64,000 bases of DNA, taken from assembly GCF_038396765.1 (NCBI RefSeq), contig NZ_CP150096.1, positions 3,517,001-3,581,000 of the forward strand, written 5' to 3'. The stretch comes from Chitinophaga caseinilytica (GTDB lineage: Bacteria > Bacteroidota > Bacteroidia > Chitinophagales > Chitinophagaceae). Both the position numbers and the translations under genes were made by a program. Below the pieces are notes generated by a model. That model was not told where the DNA came from. It searched no databases and saw nothing but the letters and a program-made list of their open reading frames with translations. Shown here piece after piece: positions 34,847-45,742 of this stretch (position 1 is its first letter; every line of letters starts with the position of its first letter).

Positions 34847-35313
34847 ATTACTTCTGGTAATGGTAAGTTTACGCAATTCAATTCCAGGTCTGCTTTACTG
34901 TAGCGGGAAAAATGTCTTGCTATGGTATTGCTTTTTAATGAATTGAAAGACAATCTGATACGCATACTGGGTGGTAAGTTGATGTCATCCTGACAATGTG
35001 AAAGCAGTAAAGTATAGAATGATCTCTTTGTAACAATCTGCATCGCCAATCCAGTACTTTAAACATCGTAACGTTTCGTCATTCAGTCTCCCCATTCCCT
35101 AAGTATGATGAAAGTTGGATTACTTGTAAAGAAATGGTAGTCAAATTGTTATGATCGTCTGGGGCGATGTAACTATCCCGCATTTTTCCAGCGTCATAAC
35201 CCGCGGATCTTTCCTGCGATCTTTCAATAATCGACTGCATCTGCAATCTATCTTTTGAACAAGTTCCTCGACAAAGACTATCATCAAATCCACACGCAGA
35301 ATTCCCTGCATAA
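34847..35313. other. Long AT-richer intergenic stretch
   Basis: About 470 bp between miaA and the terminator of the outer-membrane protein gene, on convergent strands. Base composition is visibly more AT-rich than flanking genes. I found no gene, repeat or recognisable structured element. It could be the remains of a lost gene. Confidence 0.4.
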
Positions 35314-35346
35314 CAAAAGGAAGCGCTTTCACGCTTCCCCTTTTTG
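35314..35346. terminator. Terminator of the OmpP1-like gene
   Basis: GGAAGCG/CGCTTCC stem with a 6-base loop, A-rich on one side and T-rich on the other; it lies 20 bp past the stop of the minus-strand gene and could act in both directions. Confidence 0.8.
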
Positions 35347-35365
35347 TATCCGGAATTTATGTTAT

Positions 35366-36955
35366 CTAAAACTTGAGGCCCACCGTCAAAACGATATTTC
35401 CGCCGGTCAGGCTGTGCTCGGCTGTGGGAGCCGCCGGCAGGCCGGGGGAGTCGTTCAGGACATAAGGGTTGTAGGCGGATTTGGAATTCAGTGTATGCAC
35501 GTACGTGAGGTCGGTGAAGAATCCTTTGTTACGATAACCGAGGCCGCCGCTCACGCGCTTTACGCTCGCGTCAATGTCGGAGAAATCGCTGTTGTAGGGG
35601 TTGCCATAATAGGAAAACCCTGCGCGAACGGCCAGCACATTGAATTTCAGCTCGCCACCCACCCGTACGTTCATGGCACCGGTGTAAGAATCCTCGATCG
35701 TGCGGTTGAGGGCTTTGGCCCTGTCACGGTCTTGCGGAGCGCCTTTGTTGAACTTGTACTTGGTAGCGGAGTAATCTACATATTCCACATCGGCGGTAAT
35801 GAAGCCGTGTTGCTGTTTGGTATCCGCATTGGTGCCGAAAATGTAGGAAACGCTACCGCCGGCGCGCCAGGGGGTGCGCAGCGTATAGTCGTATTCGATG
35901 GGGAAACCATCGTACAGGTCTTCAGTGCTGGAGAAGTGATTGCCAAGTTCCTCCATCCAGGAATCCACCCTTGCCGAATAGGTGTCGTGCATGCTGAACC
36001 AGGTAGGGGTGTGGAAGCTGGCGCCGATGCGGAGTGCCGGCATGGGAGCGTAAATGATACCCAGCTTGGTATTAAAACCGGTGGCATCGGTATTCAGCAC
36101 TTCATTGAACTGGTATTGGTCAAAGTCGTTGGTGACGTTGTTCTCGTTGGGATCGGTTTCGGTGAACGTACGGTTGCGCTCGTAATCGATCCGGGGGAAG
36201 TTGAGGGAAAGGCCGAAGTACAGTTGCTCGCTGTAATTGCCGCCGAAGCCCACGGAAAATTCATTGATCCCGCCGCGTTCCCGGATATCGTCGCTCTGAA
36301 GGATGCCGCCAGCCGCGGTGGGGTTGATCACGGAGAAATATTTTTCAACGCCGCCGTTATTGTCGGGGTCGTACCCGATGACATACGTCCTGAAACCCAG
36401 GCTGGGGCCTTCGGCGTACACGTCGTTCGCGTCATTGAAGGGTACCGGATTCCCGTTGGGCATGAGTTTTTCCACCCAGGTATCGGAGAAGCTGGTGAGG
36501 GTGTTTTTGCCGCCGAGGTAGCTGCGGTTATTGAAATCGGCCGTACGGGCATAGTCGATAGACACGGCGAAGTTGCGGAATTTGCTGTTGGCGTTGCGGT
36601 TGGGGATGCCGAACACTACGCCTACGTTGCCCAGCATCATATTGCTTTTGCTGTCAGACGTGGTGGGGTTCGTGTTGCTGCCGGTACCGCTGGTGAACCG
36701 CATGTCGTTATTCTTGAAATAGAACCCGGGCGTGATGTTGACTTCACTTGTTTTGAAGAAGCCGAGACCGGCCGGGTTGATATGGGTGGCGGAAATATCG
36801 CCGCCGAGGGAGCCGGCTGCACCGCCGATGGCTTGTGTGCGGGCGGTTCCGCCGAACATCAGGCGGCTGTATCGTAATGCATCGTGCTCGTCTTGTGCCA
36901 GGGCCGTGGAGGATACACCAAGGGCTATCAAAAGAAATGCTGTTCTTTTATTCAT
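35366..36955 (-). CDS. OmpP1/FadL-like outer-membrane protein
   Basis: 529 residues from ATG 36955 (MNKRTAFLLIALGVSSTALA signal peptide); the upstream extension lacks a signal and is rejected. After cleavage it has SLGGDISATHINPAGLGFFK, which resembles the N-terminal hatch of FadL/OmpP1/TodX porins (the NPA element). Alternating beta-strand patterns follow throughout, and it ends GGNIVLTVGLKF with the C-terminal aromatic needed for BAM assembly. Such porins pass hydrophobic molecules; the substrate here is unknown. It precedes no obvious partner. Confidence 0.75.
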   Translation of the reverse strand: MNKRTAFLLIALGVSSTALAQDEHDALRYSRLMFGGTARTQAIGGAAGSLGGDISATHINPAGLGFFKTSEVNITPGFYFKNNDMRFTSGTGSNTNPTTSDSKSNMMLGNVGVVFGIPNRNANSKFRNFAVSIDYARTADFNNRSYLGGKNTLTSFSDTWVEKLMPNGNPVPFNDANDVYAEGPSLGFRTYVIGYDPDNNGGVEKYFSVINPTAAGGILQSDDIRERGGINEFSVGFGGNYSEQLYFGLSLNFPRIDYERNRTFTETDPNENNVTNDFDQYQFNEVLNTDATGFNTKLGIIYAPMPALRIGASFHTPTWFSMHDTYSARVDSWMEELGNHFSSTEDLYDGFPIEYDYTLRTPWRAGGSVSYIFGTNADTKQQHGFITADVEYVDYSATKYKFNKGAPQDRDRAKALNRTIEDSYTGAMNVRVGGELKFNVLAVRAGFSYYGNPYNSDFSDIDASVKRVSGGLGYRNKGFFTDLTYVHTLNSKSAYNPYVLNDSPGLPAAPTAEHSLTGGNIVLTVGLKF

Positions 36956-37059
36956 CGTGTAAGTGCTGGTGAACAAATCTGTTGTGGGATAAAAACACGA
37001 ATTACCAGCCGGACGCCCTTTTATGAGCTTCTCCTTACTGGTAATTCGCATTTATCATA

Positions 37060-38064
37060 TTAGCGGCCGCGGGGACGGTAAGATCTCGTCGGCGCGGGTG
37101 AGCTGCTGCCCGGGTTGCTGTTGCTGGGCGGAGTGTAGCTCCGCTGCGGTGCACTGCTGCGTTCGGGCGTATACGAAGGCTGAGACTGCTGACGGGGAGG
37201 AGCGGAGTTGCTCCGGTCATAGTTACGTTCGTACGTTCTGCTGGAACGCTCGCGCTGCGGTGCCGGCTGGTTGGCCGGCCGTTCGCCGGGCGCCCTGTCA
37301 AACGTTCTGCGGTTGCCGGGCTGTGTCACCGGGCGGCCGTTATTGCTGTCATATACCCTGCGCGTCGCGGAACCATTCGGGTTTACGGGACGGTAGTTGT
37401 TATTGCGGTTGCCGTCATAAACGCGGCTGTTGCTGGACCCGCGCGGCCTGTAGGAATCCGAGGGCCTGGGCTTTACGTAATAGCCGCCATGGCCGCCGTA
37501 CCAGGGATACCCCCCGCCACCGTACCATCCATGACCACCGCCGTACCAGCCGCCGCCACCATACCAACCATGGCCCCAGCCACCGCCGTACCAGTTATTA
37601 TACCAGGGGTTGTACCAGTTGTTGTAATAACCACCCCAGGGGCGGCCAAAACCAAAACCGATACTCAGCGAAGGGCCGTACCAGGAATTCCACCCGAAAC
37701 GGTTCCAGCTGTTGTAGCCGTAGTAATTGTTAATGTACATGTTACTGCCGAAGTCGTCGAAATAATAACCATCCCAATAGCTGCCGGTGTAGGGGCGGCT
37801 GAACCGGTCGATCCGGCGGGCATAGTCATAACGGTCTTCGTCATCGTCCGCATAAGTAACGTAATCGCCTTCGTCCTCATCGAAAGTTTCTTCGGTTTCC
37901 TGGGATCTGGCCTGACTGGCACGCTGATTGCCGGAAGCATAGCCTCGCTGGTCGCGGACGGGTGAGTGGTACACGTCATCCGGCGTCTGGGCGGTCTGAT
38001 AAGTGGTAGAACAGCTGCCGAAAACAAGCAGGGCCGCTACCGCACTATATATCATAGGTCTCAT
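37060..38064 (-). CDS. Gly/Tyr/Trp/Asn-rich lipoprotein
   Basis: 334 residues. The lipoprotein signal MRPMIYSAVAALLVFGS precedes Cys18. A charged region (about 55-80, EETFDEDEGDYVTYADDDED) is followed by a striking low-complexity block (about 100-205) rich in W, Y, G, N and H, with units of the type NNWYNPWYNNWYGGGWGHGW. The tail is rich in Arg, Pro, Ser and Asn (prion-like composition), ending SYRPRGR. Proteins of this type are common but uncharacterised in Bacteroidota. Adhesive or envelope-structural roles are inferred only. It is divergent from proS. Confidence 0.7.
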   Translation of the reverse strand: MRPMIYSAVAALLVFGSCSTTYQTAQTPDDVYHSPVRDQRGYASGNQRASQARSQETEETFDEDEGDYVTYADDDEDRYDYARRIDRFSRPYTGSYWDGYYFDDFGSNMYINNYYGYNSWNRFGWNSWYGPSLSIGFGFGRPWGGYYNNWYNPWYNNWYGGGWGHGWYGGGGWYGGGHGWYGGGGYPWYGGHGGYYVKPRPSDSYRPRGSSNSRVYDGNRNNNYRPVNPNGSATRRVYDSNNGRPVTQPGNRRTFDRAPGERPANQPAPQRERSSRTYERNYDRSNSAPPRQQSQPSYTPERSSAPQRSYTPPSNSNPGSSSPAPTRSYRPRGR

Positions 38065-39859
<1,795 letters not shown>

Positions 39860-39887
39860 TCAAGTAAAAAGCCGTTAATTGCCGTTG

Positions 39888-42824
39888 ATGCAAGCCATCC
39901 GTTACATAATATTGCTGCTGGCCTGCCTGGCCGGCCCCCTCATGGGGTCCGCGCAGGGCCTGGTCATCCGCAATTATAATGTGAAGGATGGGCTTGCCAA
40001 CGCTACGGTCTACAGCGCCGTCCAGGACCTTGAAGGGTTCATCTGGTTTGCCACGCCCACCGGCGTCAGCAAATTCGACGGCAAACGCTTCCGGAACTAT
40101 ACCAAAAAGGACGGCCTGACAGATAACGACGTCGTGAAACTCGCGGCAGACAGCCGCGGCCGCATCTGGTTCTTCACCAGCAACGGCAAACTCTCGTTCT
40201 TCCAAAACCACGCCGTCCACAACGAAGACACCGATTCCACCCTCAGCTACAACAGCCGCAGCCATTACGTCCAGTACGCGTTCGAAGACCGCGCCCGCAC
40301 CATCTGGTTCCTCAACTCCGCCGGCCGCATCATTCAGTATAACGGCCGCAAAACGGTGTACGACAAGCTCGGCGCCAGCTCCATGGACGTCATGAGCATT
40401 CTCAGCAAAGACAGCGTTTTCCACCCCCTGCAACGGTATTTCAACCTGGGCGGTGTGAAAGACAGCAACAACGTCCAACAAAAAATCTTCATCGCCCCGC
40501 CCTTTTCCCTTGGCAATCAGCGATTTGCGGAGCGGATTCAAAACAATCCGGTCATCATCACCGGTAACACCCTTTATTCCTACACCCCACAAGACATTAT
40601 GCCCTTCTTTTCCGGTTCGGAATGGGGCATCCGCGAAGAGATCAGCAGCATGAGCATCGACGGCGACAACCTCTGGATCGGCACGCCGCGCGCTTTGTAC
40701 CTCATCCGCGACTTTTTCAAGGGCGAACGCAAGCTCAGCAAACTGCTGAACAATCACTTCATCACGTCTATCCTCCACGACCGCGACGGCAATACCTGGA
40801 TCACCACTTTCGGCGACGGCGTGTATCATATCCCGTTCAAGCATTTCTATTTCGCTTACCTCGACAATACCAACGGTTTATATTCCCATTCCGTGTACAG
40901 TGTGTTCAAAGACAAGCGGAACGGGCTGTTGTATATCGGCGAAAACGCGGGCATGCTGAACGTGATGACGCCAGACGGGAACATTCGCAGGTTCGAGCTG
41001 GATTCTACCGGCGGCCGCAATTCCGTGCTGGGCATTATGGCGCAGCCGGGGTCGAACGAACTGGTGATCGCGACAGACAATATCGTCTTTAATTACGCGC
41101 CCGGCGGCTCCGCACCGAAACCGGCGCTGCGGATGCGTAATATCAAAGACATGGATTTCACGCCGGACGGGAAACTCCGCGTGGTGAGCCGCAACCGGCT
41201 CGCTTTCGGGACAGACGGGCGGAGCCTCGACCTTTCGCCGCTGGAAACCCAGGTCAACTCCATCGCTTCCGTGAGCGACAGCAGTTATTACCTGGGAACG
41301 AGCTCCGGGCTGTTTTTCGGCAGGAACACGGCATTTCCTGTGCCGGTGCAGGACGATCCGCGGCTCAGTCAGAGCATAAAAGACCTGCAATGGATCAACG
41401 GTTATTTGTGGGTGGGAACGAGCGACCAGGGGATTTTTGTGCTGAAGGATAATGAAGTGGTCCGTCATTTCCGGACTTCCGATCATTTGGTAAGCGATAT
41501 CTGCCAGCAGCTGTATTATGACGGGAACGGAAGGCTGTATGTGGCTACCAATAAGGGTTTGTCGATCATCGATACCCGCACCCGCACGCTGCTGCGCAAT
41601 CTGACGTCGAACGACGGGCTCATGAGCGACGACATCCGCGGGATCAGTCATGCCGGCGATACGCTGTACGTGGCCACGTCTAACGGGCTTTGTTATTTCT
41701 CGCGGGACCATATCCCGGTAGATACCGTTCCGCCGACGGTGTACCTCAATTCGATCCGGTATGGCGACAGCGCATGGATCCCCGGGCCGTATTTCCAGCA
41801 TTTGTACGAATGGAGCAGCACTTTTGAAGTGGAATTCGGCGCAATCGCGTATGATTTGCCCGATCTGGTGGAATATCAATATAATTTTTCGAACGATACG
41901 GCTTCCGGATGGGTGACGACGATGAGCAACATCGTGCCTTATCCCAAGCTGCAGCCGGGTGACTACACGCTGTTGATCCGTGCGCGGAAATACAAGAGTG
42001 GCTGGAGCAAGCCCGTGGTGCTGCGCATTTCCATTTTGCCGCGGTGGTACCAGGAATGGTGGGCGAGGGGCGTGCTCGTATTATTGGGCATCATGGCCAT
42101 TTTGCTCGTGCTGCGGTACATTGTGGCGCGGATCAAGGGGGGCGAGCGGCGGAAGACGGAGTACAACCGGCGTATAGCCGAGCTCGAGGCCAAGGCGCTT
42201 ACCAACCAGATGAACCCGCATTTCATCTTCAATTCGCTGAATTCCGTGCAGCATCTCATCCTGGAGAAGGAAGAAAAGCAGGCGCTGAACTTCCTGGCCG
42301 ATTTCGCGACGCTCATGCGGCAAATGCTGAATAATTCCCGCAAATCCTATATTTCGCTGGAAGACGAGATCGCTTTCCTGACGCGCTACATCGAGCTGGA
42401 GAAAATCCGCTTCGCCAATTCTTTCGAATATAAGTTCGACATGAGCCAGGAGCTGAAGGAATATACGATCTACATCCCGCCCATGCTCATACAGCCGATC
42501 CTGGAGAATGCCATCAAGCACGGGCTGGCGCCGAAGAACGGGAGCGGGCACCTGCTGGTGCGGCTGGAGCTGCAGGGAGATCTGCTGTATTGCGCGGTGG
42601 ACGACGATGGTATCGGTTGGGAACATGCCAACAGCATTAAGACCGGTAAGCTCACCAAACACGAATCCACGGCGTTGAGCGTGATCCGTGAAAGGCTGCA
42701 GATTATCAAATCTTTTAATGGAAGCGTTGGAAAGTTGGAAATAATTGATAAATTTAACTCTGGATTCGGCAACAAGGCAGGTACCTTGGTCGAAATCCTC
42801 ATTCCCATTGTAAAGATGTTATGA
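39888..42824 (+). CDS. Membrane sensor histidine kinase with beta-propeller sensor (LytS/YehU-type kinase)
   Basis: 978 residues from ATG 39888. Signal peptide (MQAIRYIILLLACLAGPLMG). Two-component-regulator propeller repeats run from about 30 to 620, with units such as GLANATVYSAVQDLEGFIWF and GTSDQGIFVLKDNEV. A Y_Y_Y-type beta-sandwich (about 630-720) precedes one membrane helix (about 725-745). The His_kinase domain has the phosphoacceptor near residue 778 in NQMNPHFIFNSLNSVQHLIL, and a HATPase with PPMLIQPILENAIKHGLAPK. The propeller probably senses a periplasmic ligand. It overlaps the LytTR regulator gene by 4 bp, fixing the pair. Confidence 0.93.
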   Translation: MQAIRYIILLLACLAGPLMGSAQGLVIRNYNVKDGLANATVYSAVQDLEGFIWFATPTGVSKFDGKRFRNYTKKDGLTDNDVVKLAADSRGRIWFFTSNGKLSFFQNHAVHNEDTDSTLSYNSRSHYVQYAFEDRARTIWFLNSAGRIIQYNGRKTVYDKLGASSMDVMSILSKDSVFHPLQRYFNLGGVKDSNNVQQKIFIAPPFSLGNQRFAERIQNNPVIITGNTLYSYTPQDIMPFFSGSEWGIREEISSMSIDGDNLWIGTPRALYLIRDFFKGERKLSKLLNNHFITSILHDRDGNTWITTFGDGVYHIPFKHFYFAYLDNTNGLYSHSVYSVFKDKRNGLLYIGENAGMLNVMTPDGNIRRFELDSTGGRNSVLGIMAQPGSNELVIATDNIVFNYAPGGSAPKPALRMRNIKDMDFTPDGKLRVVSRNRLAFGTDGRSLDLSPLETQVNSIASVSDSSYYLGTSSGLFFGRNTAFPVPVQDDPRLSQSIKDLQWINGYLWVGTSDQGIFVLKDNEVVRHFRTSDHLVSDICQQLYYDGNGRLYVATNKGLSIIDTRTRTLLRNLTSNDGLMSDDIRGISHAGDTLYVATSNGLCYFSRDHIPVDTVPPTVYLNSIRYGDSAWIPGPYFQHLYEWSSTFEVEFGAIAYDLPDLVEYQYNFSNDTASGWVTTMSNIVPYPKLQPGDYTLLIRARKYKSGWSKPVVLRISILPRWYQEWWARGVLVLLGIMAILLVLRYIVARIKGGERRKTEYNRRIAELEAKALTNQMNPHFIFNSLNSVQHLILEKEEKQALNFLADFATLMRQMLNNSRKSYISLEDEIAFLTRYIELEKIRFANSFEYKFDMSQELKEYTIYIPPMLIQPILENAIKHGLAPKNGSGHLLVRLELQGDLLYCAVDDDGIGWEHANSIKTGKLTKHESTALSVIRERLQIIKSFNGSVGKLEIIDKFNSGFGNKAGTLVEILIPIVKML

Positions 42825-43582
42825 GTATAATAAAAGCTGCCATTGTAGACGACGAGGTCCGCAACATTCATATCCTGCGTAATATTTTGGAAAACTATTG
42901 CAAGGATGTAAAAGTTATTGGCGAAGCACAAAATATCCATGAAGCCGCGGAGATGATCAAGAACAACCCCATCGACGTTCTCTTTCTGGATATTGAAATG
43001 CCCCCTCATAACGGTTTTCAGCTGCTGGAAATGTTCCCTGTACTCAATTTTGAAGTGATATTTATCACGGCATTCCAGGAGTACGCACTGCAAGCCATCA
43101 AGTTCGCCGCCCTCGACTATCTCCTCAAACCGATCAAGGTGAGTGAGGTGGAAGACGCATTGGAAAAAGTGAAGCGCAGCAAAAAGGGACGGCTGAACGA
43201 ACTGGCGTCTATCCTCAAAGATTACGTCAAGAATAACGATAACGCCTTCTCGAAGATCGTGATCCCCGTGAACGACGGGTATAACGTCATCGATCTGAAA
43301 GACATTATTTACTGCGAAGCGTTCGACAGCTATACGAAGATCCAGCTGATCAACAACGTCAGCCATCTCATTTCCAAATCCCTCAAGGAGTATGAAGAGA
43401 TGTTGTCTGACAAGGGGTTCTATCGCGTCCATAAATCCTTCCTGATCAACATCCACCACATCGTGAAGATCATCAAGGGCCTGGGTACCGCCGTTATTAT
43501 GAGCGATCAGAAGAACATCCCGATCTCTTCCCGCAAAAAAGACGAGTTTTTCACCCAGCTCAAAGGAGTGATCAACCTCTGA
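42821..43582 (+). CDS. LytTR-family response regulator
   Basis: 253 residues. Receiver domain 1-120 with acidic D10-D11, phosphoacceptor D57 in LFLDIEMPPHNGF, T83 and K103 in YLLKPIKV. The LytTR DNA-binding domain (about 140-245) has YCEAFDSYTKIQLINN, KSLKEYEEMLSDKGFYRVHK and SFLINIHHI. It is the partner of the sensor kinase (ATGA overlap). Targets are likely envelope or carbohydrate genes, not identifiable here. Confidence 0.95.
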   Translation: MSIIKAAIVDDEVRNIHILRNILENYCKDVKVIGEAQNIHEAAEMIKNNPIDVLFLDIEMPPHNGFQLLEMFPVLNFEVIFITAFQEYALQAIKFAALDYLLKPIKVSEVEDALEKVKRSKKGRLNELASILKDYVKNNDNAFSKIVIPVNDGYNVIDLKDIIYCEAFDSYTKIQLINNVSHLISKSLKEYEEMLSDKGFYRVHKSFLINIHHIVKIIKGLGTAVIMSDQKNIPISSRKKDEFFTQLKGVINL

Positions 43583-43588
43583 AACGCC

Positions 43589-43612
43589 GCCCCTGCAAAG
43601 GGGCTTCTTTTT
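43589..43612 (+). terminator. Terminator of the sensor/regulator operon
   Basis: GCCCC-tgcaaa-GGGGC followed by TTCTTTTTT, 7 bp after the LytTR stop. Confidence 0.85.
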
Positions 43613-43790
43613 TCACCGATACTTTATGGCCGTTGCCGAACCCGTTTCCAGCGTTTACCAAACGTAACGGGGCCTGTATGATTTATAATCCTACATTCGG
43701 TGTAGGGTTTTCATAGGATATATGGTCATGTTTGTAAGCTCTTTACCAGCACGGCCATCAAAAAGCCCTCCGTTTCCGGAGGGCTTTTTC
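43613..43790 (+). ncRNA. Possible small RNA in the intergenic region
   Basis: Between two terminators lies a CCTACA-ttcgg-TGTAGG hairpin (43690-43706) and a strong Rho-independent hairpin (43760-43790, GCCCTCCG/CGGAGGGC with TTTTT). A -7-like CATGTTTG (43728-43735) precedes the last hairpin. A terminator without a gene in front of it is the reason for suspecting a short transcript. It could equally be a second terminator for either neighbour. Confidence 0.25.
43760..43790. terminator. Bidirectional intrinsic hairpin
   Basis: An 8-bp GC stem (GCCCTCCG/CGGAGGGC) with a tttc loop is flanked by A5 and T5, so it can stop transcription from either side. About 100 bp of very AT-rich DNA follow. Confidence 0.85.
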
Positions 43791-43886
43791 TATTATATTA
43801 ACTGATAATCAGATGATAAAGAATGTAATATAATAATACATTAAAAAATACTTATTCGTAACAAATTAGTAAACAAAATGTATGAA

Positions 43887-43914
43887 AAAGGCCTCCCGAA
43901 AACGGGAAGCCTTT
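43887..43914 (-). terminator. Terminator of the HtrA protease gene
   Basis: AAAGGC-ct-CCCG with CGGG-aa-GCCTTT forms an interrupted stem about 45 bp past the degP-like stop. It shares AAAAGGCCTCCCG with the terminator at 879-906. Confidence 0.7.
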
Positions 43915-43959
43915 AATCCTAACCTATAAAACCTATATGAAAACACGTAAAATATCCTC

Positions 43960-45489
43960 CTAGAACGAGGTACCTCCGGAAAGGTCCAGGTCGTAATAAT
44001 ATATGTTCGAATAGCGGTCGCGGATGTAAAATCCTTCCAGCCGCACCGATTTCTTGCCATCCAGCGCACGCTTAAGATCGTCGGTAGACTTGATCGCTGT
44101 ACTGCCTGCCTTCAGAATAACGAATTCAGGCTTCATATTCGTCTGTTTCTTGATAAGTCCGCTTCCGATATTTGTTACCACGAGTCCGCCGTCGATCCCT
44201 AATTTGGTGGCCGCGTCTCTGGTCAGCGGCGCTACGTCTGCCCCCAAATGATCAATTACGCTCAGTTTCACGATGTCGGTATTGCCGTCCAGGTTTTTTA
44301 GGAGGGCGTTGGCCATTAATTCTTTATCTGCGCGCTGATAGTTGACCGTCACTTTGTCGCCCGGCTTGTAACGGCTCAGCTGTTCCATCAGCTCGGGGAT
44401 GGAGGCCGTAGAAACGCCGTTGATCTTCGTAACTATGTCGCCGACTTTGAGCCCTGCTGCTGCAGCGGCACCGCCTTGTGCGACGCCCAGCACCTTGATG
44501 CCGGCCATGTCGCGCGTCATCCCATTTTCTTTCAATTCCTGATCGGTCATCGTGTTGGGATCTTTGTACTCGATGCCCAGGTAGGCGCGTTGCACGTTCC
44601 CGAACTTCATGATATCGTTCACCACTTTCTTCACCAGGTTCACTGGGATGGCGTAGGAGTACCCTGCGTAAGCCCCGGTAGGCGAAGCGATGGCCGAGTT
44701 GATCCCGATCAGTTCGCCGGCCGTATTGATCAGCGCGCCGCCGGAGTTGCCCTGGTTCACGGGCGCATCCGTCTGGATGAACGACTCGATGGCGTTGCGG
44801 CTGTTCCGCCGGTTGATCCCGATGCTGCGGCTTTTCGCGCTCACGATGCCCGCCGTTACGGTGGTTTCGAGGTTGAGCGGATAGCCTACGGCCAGCACCC
44901 AGTGGCCCACCTGCACGTCGTCAGAATTGCCGTAGAGCAGGTAGGGAAGGCCCGTCGCACTTATTTTTATCACGGCCAGGTCGGTACTGGGGTCCGTCCC
45001 CACCACCTTGGCGGTAAATGTCTTGTTATTGCTCAGCGTCACGGAGATTTCGTCTGCATCGTCTACCACGTGATTATTGGTCACGATGTAGCCGTCGTCC
45101 GAGATGAGCACGCCGGAACCGGAAGCCATTTGCGGTGGCGAATAGTATTGGCGGCTATTGTCTTCGAATTGTTCGCCGAAGAATTCTTCCAGCAGGCTGC
45201 GCCTTTTTTGCAGATTGTTGCCCAGCTGCCGGGGATTGATCTTCGTTTTAATATGTACTACGCCGGGTGTCCCGATACGCGCCGCCTGCGTAAAGTCCGT
45301 CGGCGGTGTGAGGGCATTGCTGCCCGCGGAGCCCGGTCTGTAATCGACGTAATTGGCCGGCACGGTGTCCGACCCGTTTTGGTACAGTCCCATGCTTTTC
45401 GGCTGGAAATATTTGCTGTACACATATATACTGGCAATTGCAGTAGCCGCGCTGATAAGAACGGTCCCTGCGACATGCGAAAATTTCAT
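43960..45489 (-). CDS. Periplasmic serine endoprotease, DegP/HtrA family
   Basis: 509 residues. N-terminal membrane anchor or signal (about 8-25). The trypsin-like triad is H140 (VTNNHVV), D170 (PSTDLAV) and S249 (GNSGGAL), with the HtrA loop around 90-120 (RRSLLEEFFGEQFEDNSRQ). PDZ1 (about 300-390) contains YLGIEYKDPN and GLKVGDIVTKING; PDZ2 (about 415-500) is less conserved. It degrades or refolds misfolded envelope proteins and is likely stress-induced. It has its own promoter and terminator. Confidence 0.95.
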   Translation of the reverse strand: MKFSHVAGTVLISAATAIASIYVYSKYFQPKSMGLYQNGSDTVPANYVDYRPGSAGSNALTPPTDFTQAARIGTPGVVHIKTKINPRQLGNNLQKRRSLLEEFFGEQFEDNSRQYYSPPQMASGSGVLISDDGYIVTNNHVVDDADEISVTLSNNKTFTAKVVGTDPSTDLAVIKISATGLPYLLYGNSDDVQVGHWVLAVGYPLNLETTVTAGIVSAKSRSIGINRRNSRNAIESFIQTDAPVNQGNSGGALINTAGELIGINSAIASPTGAYAGYSYAIPVNLVKKVVNDIMKFGNVQRAYLGIEYKDPNTMTDQELKENGMTRDMAGIKVLGVAQGGAAAAAGLKVGDIVTKINGVSTASIPELMEQLSRYKPGDKVTVNYQRADKELMANALLKNLDGNTDIVKLSVIDHLGADVAPLTRDAATKLGIDGGLVVTNIGSGLIKKQTNMKPEFVILKAGSTAIKSTDDLKRALDGKKSVRLEGFYIRDRYSNIYYYDLDLSGGTSF

Positions 45490-45565
45490 ACAGGTACTGG
45501 TTTTAAGGGTTAAAATGTTGGTATTTCCTACGGCTGTACCTCATCAATTTACATGCCCTGTTCTA

Positions 45566-45573
45566 CAAATGTA
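45566..45573 (-). promoter_or_regulatory. -7 element of the HtrA protease gene
   Basis: Minus-strand TACATTTG (exact TAnnTTTG) lies 76 bp upstream of the start codon. Confidence 0.5.
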
Positions 45574-45654
45574 ACGGCAGATGGCCGTTGAATGTTATAA
45601 CACGGAAGTATTTAACAGTTTTTTAGGTCAAACGTTAAAACCGCCGGCGGGAAT

Positions 45655-45690
45655 GAAAACAGGCACTGCCATAGGTGGAACAGTGCCTGT
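45655..45690 (-). terminator. Terminator of the acyl-CoA reductase gene
   Basis: A perfect 10-bp stem, ACAGGCACTG/CAGTGCCTGT, 53 bp past the corrected stop at 45743, followed on the minus strand by TTTTC. Confidence 0.85.
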
Positions 45691-45742
45691 CAAATTAACA
45701 ATAAGATGTGACAATTTGTTAACCGCTCATGTAAGCGCGGGC

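Noticed and set aside
35255..36877. Open frame of 540 codons on the plus strand opposite the OmpP1-like gene
   Set aside because: Shadow of the minus-strand gene, which has a signal peptide and beta-barrel pattern; the plus frame has neither.
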